The position numbers and the translations under genes were made by a program. The notes beneath the pieces were generated by a model. It did no database searches. It was not told the DNA's origin and was given only the letters and a program-made list of their open reading frames with translations. A stretch of DNA of 64,000 nucleotides from Sphaerulina vaccinii (Eukaryota; Ascomycota; Dothideomycetes; Mycosphaerellales; Mycosphaerellaceae): contig JAKUDP010000008.1 of the NCBI GenBank assembly GCA_022570795.1, positions 1,240,001 through 1,304,000 of the forward strand, in the 5' to 3' direction. The first letter of the stretch is position 1; each line of letters starts with the position of its first letter. This document shows positions 50,487-61,861 of this stretch, piece after piece.

Positions 50487-53233
50487 TCAACAACTCACGC
50501 CTCCAACGCCACCTTGGAACTGTAGCTCCAAATCATTCATGAATCCGAAATTCGGATCCGTAGCTTGTCCCAGATAGGACCACTCAGCATATGTCTGCGG
50601 TATAGGTCCATAAGCATAGTCCTGCCACTCATCTGGTTGGTCTTTGGCATCTCGATCCTCATCGGGAACGCCTTTGAGTCGAATATCGTGAACTGACTCT
50701 GGGCAGGTCAGGATTGAAGGATCCAAGCCAGCCATTTCCCACGCTCGATCTCTAGCTCGCCGCAGAAACCGCCAGGCTTGAGTGCCTCCTGGGTGAAGAG
50801 GTCTTGGATCAGGATTGCCATCTTCGTGGGACACGATACCGCAGTCGTCAGAGCCGATGCACTTGTATATGGCGAGATCGACCAGCTTACGAGTCTCTGT
50901 GGCTTCTGGATCATCAGGATGATCTTCCAAGTCAGAAATTAGAGCCATTATACTGTGAAGAGGCTGATGTTGTCCAGGCCAGCACCAATGCCATGGCTGG
51001 AAATCACGACGCTCTGCAAGTCGCAGAAAGCGATGGACATATTCTCTACAGTATATGATGACACTGTCGCAGGGTGTTAGCCAGATCAAGGCACGAGCAC
51101 AGAATAGAACTCACCTTGGCTCTTTCTTCCTCAGCGCTGGGAGTAGTCCATGCCGCCGCATAGGCCCATACATAACAGAGTATGGTTTCGCAGCCCATAG
51201 AGCGAACAGCATCTTCGCGAACTGAGCAAGCGCAGCGTTCGATTCAGTATGCCGCAGAGCATCAACGTCTGTGCCATCACATGTCTCAGGCGGCGTGGTG
51301 AGCTTCTCGATCAAGAAGATCTGCTCTCGCCTTGAATCCATATCCGCCTTCACGGCATGTGTGATCTCCAGGATTCGATCAAGATCCGTCTCAGAGAGAA
51401 GACTGCTGTGTAGCAGATGCAGAATCTCATTGCCTCTCTTGTAGAATGCGAAACGACCGCCAATGAAGATGCCTAGGATTGACTTGTTTGCGTTGCCATG
51501 GGATTCAAAGTCTTCTCGAATGGCAGCGGCACTAAGCTCGCTGACTGGCAGTACGTTGTAGAGTCGACAATCGATTATTGGAGGAAGTCCAGAGGCAAAG
51601 GCAACTTGGGCGTCTATCGATACGATCGACCACCAGATCTGTCGTCGGATGTGCACATCTACAGGCGAGAAGTGCCCGAATGTGGTTGGCTCTTTGTGTA
51701 ACCCTGTTGTTGTCAGATTTGCCATATTCGATAGAAGTAAACATACTTACCCAACATCTGAGCCACTCTCGTAGCAACTCCAATGAACGAACAGCATGTC
51801 AAAGGCTGCTCTTCTCTTAGCCACGTCGAGTCAACGATAATGAAGGCAGACAAAGACTGCAGCGAAGGCGATTGAGGGAACTCCGACAATCTGATCGCCC
51901 TCACAGCTCTGCGATACAGTCTCGATGTCAAATTCTCTCGTGAGATGTTGCCGAAGACGGTCTGTAGTCGGAATCGAGGGCAGACAACTGAGCCAGCGAA
52001 CAGCACAGCAGTCAGCAACGATAAGAAGTGTACGCTCAAGACGTAGTTAGGATCTCGAGTCTCAAACCTGCGAACACGATCAGCAACTAACCTTGGACCA
52101 TGCGAAAGCTCTCATGATACGTACCAATGCTGAAACTTGCGGACTTGCACCAGAAATGATGGCCCGTGGAACAAACTACGCTTCGCATGATAACCACCCA
52201 TGTAACTCCATATCAGCACCTCGCTCTGCTCCTTCGTCGGCATACCCGCAAGTATCTCCTCGATCGAAGGTGCCTGCGACGTGAGCAGAGTATTATCCTG
52301 TGGAGTCCAGGCCGGTATGTTCGGAAACAGATCTCCATACAACTGTCCATCTCGCTCCGGAGTCTCGTTTGGCGTACCATCACTCGACGAACTGTTCGAA
52401 TCATATCTCGGCGATGTGAGCGGAGGAGAAGCTGGAAATGTCTGGCCAATGGGTCCTCGAAGTTGTTCTGCTTGGCCGCGCGTGTAGCCCTTCTGGTCAC
52501 GGAGAAGATCGTTGATTGCAGCAACCTGGTTGGAATGTCAGTACCAAGCTCCTTGAGGCGGCATCCTTCGCGAAGCTTATCGGGGTGCACTCCGAAGTGG
52601 TAGGAAATTGTTGTTACCTCTTGCGAGATCAGCGCGAAGTGTGCGCTGGAGATGTAATGGCCTTTGGTATGTGGGCCAACATACAGATGCCCCGTATCTC
52701 TTGTCGGCGTTCCGTCTCTTTGCGGTGATATCGGTGTCGGCGCGAAGATGGTAGTGGCAGATTCGGGTGGCATGCTCCTCTCTTGCGATGTCTCTACGCG
52801 GATGTCAGCATCACTGCCGTAGTCACCTTTTCCCTGATCGAATCCAATACCAGTAGGTGGCGTGCCCAAGGCATTGCGGCCATTGGCAGCATGGGTGAGC
52901 TCGTATAAGCGACTTGCTCTCGATGCCAGTGACTGCGTCTCATCTCCTTCACATCAGCCGCTTGTCTTGCCGCCATACGCAATGTTTTTGTAGTACCTAT
53001 CAAGGTCAAAGACGCCGAAGGCGAACGCGTAGCCACATATGTGCATTCGATGCCGGCTCGAGCACACCTCGAACACGTCGGTCTTTCCTGCAACGCCCAG
53101 ATCGTCAGCTGCGTCATTCAGTGGCGAAGACTGGATAGCTTGCCTTGTCGCATCCGACTTTCCTTCTTCCACAGGGCAAGCACGATCGTGGCGCACGCGG
53201 ACGAGACGCTTTTGAGATTTTAGACGACGACAT
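50487..53233 (-). CDS. Zn2Cys6 fungal-specific transcription factor, seven exons
   Basis: Binuclear zinc-cluster regulator, 797 residues. Exons: 53144-53233, 52997-53087, 52618-52946, 52125-52525, 51751-52067, 51115-51703 and 50487-51063; the summed length is an exact multiple of three. Intron 1 (53088-53143) uses a GC donor (AAG|GCAAGC) with a CTGACG branch site and TTGCAG, and it cuts the zinc cluster. Splicing yields CLPCGRRKVGCDK plus ERPTCSRCARAGIEC, with Cys at 18, 21, 28, 35, 38 and 45. The fungal_trans middle homology domain follows: YVLSVHFLSLLTAVLFAG, AFIIVDSTWLREEQPLTCCSFIGVATRVAQMLGLHKEP, and IRRQIWWSIVSIDAQVAFASGLPPIID. The regulated pathway is unknown. It lies upstream on the same strand of the small membrane protein gene and downstream of a second zinc-cluster gene. 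Confidence 0.9.
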
Positions 53234-53563
53234 AGGACGCTGCCAATCAGGAAGGTAGCTTCCAGAGCAGAAGTATGATATGCAGTACAAGCTTCGCTCG
53301 CTGTTCTAGAAAATGCGTAAGGAGCTCCGGCCCGAGTGTGTCGTTATCTTGGCCGCGCTAGCAAGAGCAGCTCCTCTATTCCAAGCGGAAACCATGAGAA
53401 CCTTCCGGGGTAGGTATCAGGGGAGATCCATGCCTACAGGGTGCGCAAGAGTCGTGTGGTCTGACGATGTCCTCACGCTTCTCGATTGACTCCATTTGCA
53501 GCGCAATTCACGAATCGTGATGGGAAATGGGTGAAGTGACTGAAGTGAGTGAAGTGTTTGTCT
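53234..53563. other. Intergenic between two Zn2Cys6 genes
   Basis: A 330-bp gap holding the promoter of the seven-exon regulator and the 3' flank of the next gene. A GAAGTGA-type direct repeat (TGAAGTGACTGAAGTGAGTGAAGTG) lies around 53531-53554. Confidence 0.4.
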
Positions 53564-54675
53564 TTACGAACTCGGATAGAAGTTCATGTCAGATCCGCCT
53601 CCCGAATTCCATGGCGGCTGCTCGACCATGGTGTGAGTACTCTGGTGTCTATGCATGTTCTCATGCAATGGTTCACCACTGTATGTGCCGGGTGAGCCAG
53701 CGAGTGTGGATTGGTGATCTGACCCACTCCCTAGAGGTGTGTTGGTGCTCGGTGTGAGCGATGAGGGTGATGGTCTCCATGCTTCTGGCATCTGTAGCAC
53801 GCCATGCCGTGACGCGAGAAACTCGTGACGCGCCATATCAGCCGGAGCTGGGGACAATGGCTGTGTCTGAGATGCCAGCAGTTGAGGATGCATATGCATT
53901 GGCATAGGCTGAGCATATTCCAACGACCGATATGGTGCAGGTGGATAGCTATGGTGTGCCGGTGTAGGGATGGATGCAACATTAGAGTGCGCTGAAGCTG
54001 ACCCGAAGTGTGGCATATACATCGAAGCAGGTTGAAGCGGCGATGTCGTAGGGTGGGTCGTCGGACTATGTCCCGATCCATGGCGGTACTCATTTTGTGG
54101 TGAAATGGGTACTTCGTCGACTTGCATGCGAAGGCCATCCTTGAGCATACCGCCGGCAGCGGCGGAGTGACTCGGCCTGCCTAGGTGAAGTGACCGATTG
54201 TCCCGTCTCAGTTCCTTGAGAGCTGCTAGAATATCCTGTGCTTCTGGATTCTTCGACACTGTGGAGAAGGACTGTATGTTCGATTCCTTCAAGATACGAT
54301 ACATGGCCATCAAGCCGGTCGATAGTTGTTCCTGTTGTTCCTCGAGATACTCGACGTACTCGCGAGGATACGGAACAGTATAATGCCAATCGCTGTAGTC
54401 GTGTTAAAACGCAGTCGTTAGGGACTGTATCCCTCTTCTGCACTTCACTCACCTGAAATAACATGCACTATGACTCTCTTTGCATCGCAGACATGGATTC
54501 CCGCCATCGCAAGTTCTCTTCTTCGCTCGGCAACGGACACATGCTTTCTCGGCTCGTCCTGTTCTTGTCAGTATTTGCAGCCTTCCAACAGCCAAGTCTC
54601 AATCGCAGTACCGCGCAGCGTCTTCTTCACTTTCTCCGATTGACCGTCTTGGCTATTGCCATCTCGTTTCATCAT
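53564..54675 (-). CDS. Zn2Cys6 transcription factor, short form
   Basis: Zinc-cluster protein of 332 residues with three exons: 54612-54675, 54453-54558 and 53564-54392. Intron 1 (53 nt; GTACTG, TACTGAC branch site, AACAG) and intron 2 (60 nt; GTGAGT...CTACAG) are canonical. Splicing gives KKTLRGRAEKACVRCRAKK and the cluster Cys 28, 31, 38, 44, 47 and 54 with NPCLRCKESHSAC. Next comes DWHYTVPYPREYVEYLEEQQ, a short helical segment often found after the cluster, and LAALKELRRDNRSLHLG. The C-terminal two thirds are Pro/His/Ser/Met-rich and disordered (PMPMHMHPQLLASQTQ). It lacks a fungal_trans domain, so it may act with partners or be an activator of simple design. There are two adjacent ATGs at the start. 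Confidence 0.9.
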
Positions 54676-55464
54676 CTCTGGCTAACGAATGTAGTTCGAT
54701 CGATCAAACAAACCGATGCTTGCAGCAGAACGAGCAAAGAAAGAGTAATGAAAGCGTAATCTACGCTGCTTGCACCAATATACTTAGCCATGCTAGCTAG
54801 ACCGTATGCCTTCGCTTTTGAAGGGGTCAAGCAGCAGTCCTGCACGGGACGACAGGCGTATTCCAAGAGTGTCGCTCGAGAGTATAAGAGGTGTAGTGGC
54901 GGCCCCGAGATGCGGCTCCGGTATCATTAGTCTCTGCAGCCAGTTGAGATCCAACGATGTCGAAGGAAGTCCGATTGTTGTTCAGATCAGAGTTTGGCTC
55001 GGCTGGCACTGCCATAAGATCCCTGCTCGGGCCCGCTATGTCGCATTTGCAGACCAGAGTACTTGCACCTAAGAACGATGTCCCTGCATCGATCCTCTCT
55101 GGCACGCGCTGCCGCACGTGTAGTCGCTCGACACGGACTTCTACCGGCCAATTCTGGTTGCTCGGAATGTTCTAGAGCTTCGTTGAGATTGGTCAATCAA
55201 GACATCGTATCCTCGAGGGTCGGCTGGAGATGTCCTTCTCGTCGAAATGAGGAACTGCCAAAGGGTAGTCGTCAACGGACCGAAAGTAACTTGGTATTGT
55301 GACCAAGACCAAGTTGATCAGTGCTGAAAGAGTCGATACTTGTGGCACACAGCAGCTGCTCGAGCGCACCTGTGATGTTCGCATCAAGTAGAAACGAGAA
55401 CTTGCTCGATCTGCGTGTCCAGCAGAGGCCCGAGGATCGAGTTCTGCGCTGCATATTAGTAGTA
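54676..55464. other. Intergenic, nothing recognised
   Basis: About 0.8 kb upstream of the short zinc-cluster gene. It likely includes its promoter. No gene or repeat is supported until the inverted-repeat element at 55465. Confidence 0.4.
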
Positions 55465-55693
55465 AGTACAGTGGTGCTAGCCGAAGTGGACCAGGTCTGT
55501 GCGTCCCGCACTACTTTGTAAATGTATACCTCCACGAAGCCCGTGAAAACCTATAGTTTTATACCCTACGAAGCCTAGGAACGCTCTTATAAAGACCGAC
55601 AGCTCCGGAGTCCTATGATTGCAGGAGGCAGGAGCAGTATAGCGATGAATAGTGTGCACGGACCCGGTCCACTTCGGCTAGCACCACTGTACT
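55465..55693. mobile_element. 229-bp element with ~39-bp inverted termini (MITE-like)
   Basis: Both ends begin AGTACAGTGGTGCTAGCCGA when read inward, and 28 bp match perfectly. The match continues with two mismatches to about 38-39 bp (left 55465-55503, right 55655-55693). The interior is noncoding and somewhat AT-rich. No clear target-site duplication flanks it, so a foldback structure or old MITE are both possible. Confidence 0.6.
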
Positions 55694-56297
55694 CGGGTCC
55701 GACACCGATGGAAGCAGGTGAAGCCTTGTAGGGCCAAGCCATGGCCAAGAAACGCTAGATTGATGTTCTCGCCCGGAAGAACATCGCGTTCTTGATACCC
55801 GGGCGAAGCTCTCAGCCGGTCGGTGTGAACAGCGACAATTTATTAGTCGACGACGCCCACTCGCATACGCTCACTGAGCATGTGGGATTGGTGTTGCAGT
55901 CAATGCAAATGCTGCGAAGAGCTCTGCGAGCACACATGACTGATCGGGCTGTACGCCTGTCGCTGTTGCGAAGAGTGCTCGGGTGGATGAGCTCGGGGCC
56001 GAAGCACGCAGCTGGCAGCCCAATCTCCGCATGCATCGCAAGCTATCACCAAGACCATGCTGCGGGCTGCTGTACAGAATACACTTGGGGCGGTCTGCAG
56101 GACGAGCCCGCAATGCTGCCGCACGGGACCGGAGGATTCGAGCCCCGCAAGAGATGCAGTCGTGCGAAGATAATAAGTTCATGGAGAGGTCCGGGAGGTG
56201 AAGCCAATGCGCTGGTGGTGCTCCACAAGTACTGTGTGCATGACCTAAGTCAGGCCATGAGAGATCAGTTGGGCATCACTCCGGCAACAATCCAGCA
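55694..56297. other. Intergenic, nothing recognised
   Basis: About 0.6 kb between the inverted-repeat element and the GNAT gene's 3' end. An open 200-codon frame runs across it but shows no protein-like composition or splice signals. Confidence 0.4.
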
Positions 56298-57003
56298 TCA
56301 CAGTCGGAGTTCTAACACGGTAGCTGGCCAGTCTTCAGCGTTGTCGTTCTTCTGTACCACTTCACCGAGCACGCGGAATCCGCTGGCTTCATAGTACCTG
56401 CACTGATCAGCGCAGATCTTCCGTAGCGAATTGCTTTGACACAACTCACTTCACTAATTTGCGGCCATTGCCACTCCAACAGTCCAGGCAAAGACGACTG
56501 AGCCCAAATGCACACGCTATGCTTTTAGCATGATCCAAAAGGTCGCTGGCAGCATTCTTGCTGTATGTTCCGGTCCTTCGATCTGTTACGAGGAACCGCA
56601 CGTAGACGAAAGGGTCTTCTGCGTCCTGCTTGGGTAGGACTTCGTGTACGTAGTCCTCAGAATGAGCCTCGAGAACGATTGCTGCAACGGGCAGTGCATA
56701 CGTTGATTCATCTCGCCTTGCCAGCTCGTGCAGATTCTTAGGAACCGCGTCCTGATTGACTTCGACTTCGGCAATGAAGGCTCTTATCCAATCCTGCCCC
56801 CACGGGTGTTGACATTCAGCGCGTTTGACCATTCTTCTGTACCGCTCTTGTTTGTCGGTATCGTCGCTCATCAAGTCTGAACCCCATTGGCCCTGGCTCC
56901 CGACTTTGGTGAGAAAAGGTATCTGGCTGTCCACAAACTTGAGTATGCGTAGTCCATCATCGAGAGTTGATGTAACTGGACGAATTTGACAGGGCATAGC
57001 CAT
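56298..57003 (-). CDS. GNAT-like N-acetyltransferase
   Basis: Exon 1 is 56450-57003 and exon 2 is 56298-56397. The 52-nt intron (GTGAGT...CAGTGCAG) splits a Lys codon and restores VKYYEASGFRVLGEV. The protein is 217 residues. The N-terminus MAMPCQIRPVTSTLDDG begins a GNAT beta strand. LPVAAIVLEAHSEDYVHEVL, the VRFLVTDRRTG segment (acetyl-CoA binding strand and loop) and HAKSIACAFGLSRLCLDCWSGNGRKLV with YYEASGFRVLG form the typical motif A/B end of GNAT enzymes, although the Q/RxxGxG/A loop is degenerate (TDRRTGTYSKNAA). The C-terminus ATVLELRL is the last strand. The substrate is not predictable. Confidence 0.82.
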
Positions 57004-58710
57004 GACTTTGGTAGAAATCGGTCAATCTGCGCGGTTTCGACTTGAAGATCGATGGTGTGTGAAGGAAAGAATGCATGGGCAAGAAGGGTTGGTGGCAGGC
57101 GTGAAGTTGGAGTCGAAGAAACAGGCCAAGAAAATGATCGTCGATCTGGTTCGGTAGCGAAAGCATGATGAGAACAGTCGTGTGGCCGTTTAGAGGATGT
57201 TATCCGAACGCTGCATGGTCAATATAGAGGCAAGTAGCCGGTGTTGTGTGGTCAGAGGTGCAAGGAGGGTCCTTCGGCGAGCTGCCACCTCGAAGCGGTA
57301 CTCCAGCAGTACAGCAAGTCGTCTCTGCCTGTGAGCAGCAACGCAGGCATTCAAGTCCAAACACATCATAGAGTTCCTTGGACGAGCCGACAGAGGGGAT
57401 TGTTAATGTCAGTCATGCCACAAGTGGAACTCAGGCCCTTGCAAGGAGGAGATCTGCTCCGGATGGCCACCAGAAGAGAGGCTGTCGTGGTTCGGAGACG
57501 ATGCTTTGCGTTCTGTGATGGACCAGCCATGTGAGCGGTTTTGCATATACAGCGACCTAAATGCCAGCAGAGGAAGACCGCCTAAGTGATGTCTAGTCGC
57601 TCAGCCCTTCGGCGGTGATATCAGGACGCGCTCGAGTATCACCAGCAACGCGTTCGCAGTGGAGGAAGCGTCCGCCACGAGGCAAGCCAAGTCTCATCGG
57701 GCTGGCGGTGTCGACGACCTTCGTGACGTATAATGCCTTAACGAAGCGTCCGAAGAGCGACGTGGCCATGTTCGCTGCTGGCCTGACGATGAGAGGAGAT
57801 CGTGGCTCCTGTGGCAGGACGCGTTCATTTGGATATCTGCAGACCTTTGCAGCGCTGTGGTCGTCTCGATGAGGTGGTGCGGTGCTGGAAGGAGATGGCG
57901 ATGATATTACCGGTGAGTTTTTGATGCATGTTGATGACTTTCGCGACGCGTAAATTCGACCAGACAGTCATCTTCTCAAGACGCAGAGCTGTGACATCTG
58001 CTGGTGACGAGGTGTGTTGATATGAGATCCTTCTCCAGACACCAGCCTTTTCAGGCCAGTGACATGATGAAAGAGTGTGTCTGTGAAGACAGGTAGCCAG
58101 CAAAGATTCCCCCGACCTGGCCCCCGAAGGAGACAGGATTCAGTTGTGGTCCGCGCTGTGCAATGCAGCCACGTCTGAATGGTTCTAACATTCGTGAGCG
58201 CCAGAAACCCCAAGAAGGTACTGTGAACTATTAGCCAAAGTGGAGTTTATGGGTGGGGATGAAGAGAGACTCGCAGTATGTCAGAGAAAGGAACTTCGTT
58301 TGGATCGAAGCGAGATATGAACTTATAGTCCAGCAAGTGGAACCCGCGCTAGTGGTCACTTGGCAAGAGCGAAGACGCGAGAGTCGGGAGTGATCTGTGC
58401 GACGTGAAGGAGCGAGTCAAGTATGAAGTGGTGGTGCCTTCCTCTCTTGTGAGAATGGTAGGTGAAGTGAACCAAACAGTCAACCGGGCTGTCATAGATC
58501 CCAATGCCTGTCATAATATGAGTAGACATGAGGAGGTGTGGTAGAAGTGGTATTGTTTGCTGCCAAGGCCATTGGGCTCAGAATAGTGGGGAGTCATCCA
58601 ATGCTTCTGACTCCGATATGAGTTTCATAAAACACGACAATTCTGTTTCTGCTGTTTCCACAACACAAAGTACAACACCAGCGACTCCTTCCCTCACTCA
58701 AACCGCAATA
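57004..58710. other. Intergenic between divergent GNAT and asparaginyl-tRNA synthetase genes
   Basis: About 1.7 kb. Around 57300-57900 (plus strand) short Cys/Trp-containing open segments are broken by stops, which might be gene remains, but no family is recognisable. The last ~90 nt are in frame with the synthetase from an upstream ATG at 58618. Confidence 0.4.
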
Positions 58711-60498
58711 ATGGCGGACGCCGCGAAGAAGACGATCTACATTGACGAGGAAGTTGGTCAAGATGTTCCAGAAACAGAGGGCACCGAAGCCAAGCCATAC
58801 AAGTCGCTACAATTCGCTTACGTCCAGCACACCGACTCGGTCGAGTACCTGGTAAAGAAGGCTGAAAAGGACGAGGAGCCATCGTACAAGCCAGCAGCAA
58901 AGGCGGCCCTCAAGAAAGCCGTCAACTATGCTGAGACACAAAAGAAGAAGGCAGCCAAGGAGCAGGAGTTGGCGATAAGAGAGAAGAAGCTGGAGGAGGA
59001 GCGTCAAAAGGTGCTAGAGGACTCCAAGAAGATTGTGCTTACCGAGGATAAGAACCTGCCCAAGGCGACCAAGATCCACTTGGGCGAGACGAGACCGGAA
59101 GTGGTGAAGTTGGGCAGTGGAGAGCGCTCAAAAGAGGTGGATTACAGCGACCCAAACAGAGGCACGCGAGTGCGAGTGATGGGTCGCGTCCACCGTATGC
59201 GTGATCAGAAGTCGGTGCTGTTCATCACATTGCGCGACGGCCACGGCTATCTGCAATGCGTGCTCACAGGCGACCTCGTCAAGACCTACGATGCGCTTAC
59301 ACTGACCCGTGAGTCGAGTGTGGAGATCATTGGTGAGATGTGGGAGGTGCCACCGGGAGCACATGCTCCAGACAACCGCGAGCTTCATGCAGACTACTGG
59401 AGAGTCATTGGCAAGGCACCAGGTGGTGAAGATGCCATTACCAACGTGGTGCAAGCCAAGGGTGATCCACAGACACTGCTCGACAGACGCCACTTGGTGC
59501 TGCGTGGCGAACAGGCTTCCGCAGTCATGTTCGTTCGTGACGCCGTTGAGCACGCGTTCAACCTCAAGTACCACGAGCTTGGCTATGTCAAGGTCTCACC
59601 TCCTGCCCTCGTGCAAACCCAAGTCGAGGGAGGCAGCACACTCTTCGGCTTCGACTACTACCAGGAGAAGGCCTACCTCACGCAGTCATCCCAACTATAC
59701 CTCGAGACTGCTATCCCATTCGCTGGCAACGTCTACTGCATCGAAAAGTCATTCCGTGCCGAGAAGAGTTTGACGCGTCGCCACTTGTCCGAGTACACCC
59801 ACGTCGAAGCTGAGCTCGACTTCATCACATTCGACGACCTGCTCGAACACCTCGAAGATATGATCTGCGGTGTGATCGACATTGTCCTCGACAACCCACG
59901 CTACGCTAAGATGATCAAGGAGCTCAACCCAGAGTTCACCAAGCCTGAGAGGCCTTTCATGCGCATGAAGTACTCCGACGCGGTCGAGTGGCTTATCAAG
60001 CACGAGATTCCAAACGAGGAGGGAGAACCACACAAGTTTGGCGACGACATTGCCGAAGCTGCCGAGCGCCGCATGACAGATATCATCAACAAGCCTATCT
60101 TCCTCACTCACTTCCCAGTCGAGATCAAAGCCTTCTACATGCAGAAGGACCCAGAAGATAGACGCGTGACAGAGTCTGTCGACTGCTTGATGCCAGGTGT
60201 CGGCGAGATTGTCGGAGGGTAAGCAAAACCATTCCTTGTCACATAATTACACATGCACTAACAACTCACCTCCAGATCAATGCGCATGGACAACTACGAC
60301 GAACTGACGGAAGCCTACCAGCGTGAAGGCATCTCTCCAGACAACTACTACTGGTACACCGATCAACGCCGCTACGGCACATCACCTCACGGCGGTTACG
60401 GTCTCGGACTGGAGAGATTCCTGGCCTGGCTCTGCAAGCAACACACTGTACGTGATACTTGTCTGTATCCGCGTTACATGGGTCGTTGCAAGCCCTAG
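58711..60498 (+). CDS. DED81: Asparaginyl-tRNA synthetase, cytosolic type
   Basis: Class II synthetase charging tRNA-Asn. Exon 1 is 58711-60218 and exon 2 is 60276-60498. The 57-nt intron (GTAAGC, CACTAAC branch site, TCCAG) splits a Gly codon and gives VGGSMRMDNYDEL. The protein is 576 residues. A Lys/Glu-rich helical N-terminal extension precedes the OB-fold anticodon domain (RVRVMGRVHRMRDQKSVLFI). The catalytic core has motif 2 (FRAEKSLTRRHLSEYTHVEAE) and motif 3 (GGYGLGLERFLAWL), and it ends TCLYPRYMGRCKP, the typical AsnRS C-terminus that separates it from AspRS. The start chosen is MADAAKKTIYIDEEVGQDV. An in-frame ATG at 58618 would add 31 Ser/Thr-rich residues. Confidence 0.96.
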
Positions 60499-61861
60499 AC
60501 GGTATGTGGAGTAGACTTTTCACTCCTCTCATGCAATGCTACATGTACGGTACTTGTATGTCCTGATGTGTAAGTGTTGCGAAGCATGGGCAAGAAATTG
60601 CCAAGGACCTTGGCTGAGAGAGCTAAGGTAAGGGTGCTGGTATATGCATATGCCTTGCTGGCATGAGCAAAGGTTGTATTGCGCCATGAGTGCAGTCTGA
60701 CCAGGTCATTGGTTTGTTCTCGTGCGAGAACGCCCACTGAATGGACGCCGGTGCAATGCATGCATCCGATCGACACTATGATACAATGACAATGAAAGAG
60801 AAGACGATAGACAACAAGCAAAGACTTTTCCCATTCCATTCACTTACAGGAACTGATCGCACGTCTACTTATATCTCGCGCTACGCAAGTGTCTCTGTTG
60901 CGCAGTAAGCTTGTGTTAACAGGCTCTCTATACTAGGTGTCGTAGTAGTAATCAGTCCTCTGGGATATTGGTCCGGAAAAAGCGGATTCTCAGAAGAACA
61001 CCCAAGCAATACGCGATACTGATACTCTGTACTCGAAAGCAACCAAGGCTCAGCTAGCAGAGCTCCTCCAGGACGAGCCAAAGGGCAAGAAGGCGATCTC
61101 GAAATCAGAGAGCCAGAAGCCTGCGGGCTTGCGAATGGCAAAGGCAATATAAATCAGCTCGGCGGAGTCTCCGGCGTTGAGGAACAGGTCTCGCTAATAC
61201 TCGTTCTTTACGCAGAATTCCAGGCTACGTATGATCAGGCCTTTGATCGTCCATCGTTCTCGAAACCCCACATGGAGTTCCACTGGGAAAGGCATTAGGG
61301 CCGCACGGTAGCTGACATTATCACGATTTCAGCTCTGCTTGTGTCCTTCCTTTTGAAAGTATCCCTAAAACGACACCGAATTGTGTTACTAGTCTGTCTA
61401 GCTACTAGGCATCGTGGCTAGCAATAGACACTCGATTTCAGTCGCTACTTGCAATGCTTCATATGAGTATCAGAACAAACCACAATATTTGATCACGGCC
61501 AGTTGTTATCAGTTCGAATCTATCTCTTGTTCACCTCTCGCCTTGAAGGACTCTAGCGGGATTCTGGGCTGGAAAGCTACATGACCCCATACATGCAGGT
61601 TTGGAAGCAAGTATCTCTGTTTCGATTTCTCGATCGGTTCGCTGCTGTCTGCGCTCGCAGCGCCTTAGTCCTCGCGGTCTTGCGGAGAGAGGGAGGGTAT
61701 TGTTCAATGCTGTTAATTCATTTTCTATATGCACTACTCGCTGAATAGTGCTGCGCATGCTCCGCTGGTAGTAAGTATCTCCATAACAGTGTCAGAAACC
61801 ATTTGCTCTTGTCTGTCTCCTCATGCCCTCAGTCCTAGCATCATCTCAGAGAAACCTTCTT
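60499..61861. other. Intergenic between convergent genes, nothing recognised
   Basis: About 1.4 kb between the 3' ends of the asparaginyl-tRNA synthetase and dihydrolipoamide dehydrogenase genes. Only short conflicting open frames are present, with no repeats or RNA genes I can support. Confidence 0.45.

Noticed and set aside
55792..56394. 200-codon open frame on the plus strand
   Set aside because: It overlaps the last exon of the GNAT gene antisense and has mixed composition with no recognisable motif.
57241..57872. Possible decayed zinc-binding protein
   Set aside because: Cys-rich fragments appear in different frames with intervening stops. I could not join them by plausible introns or match a family.
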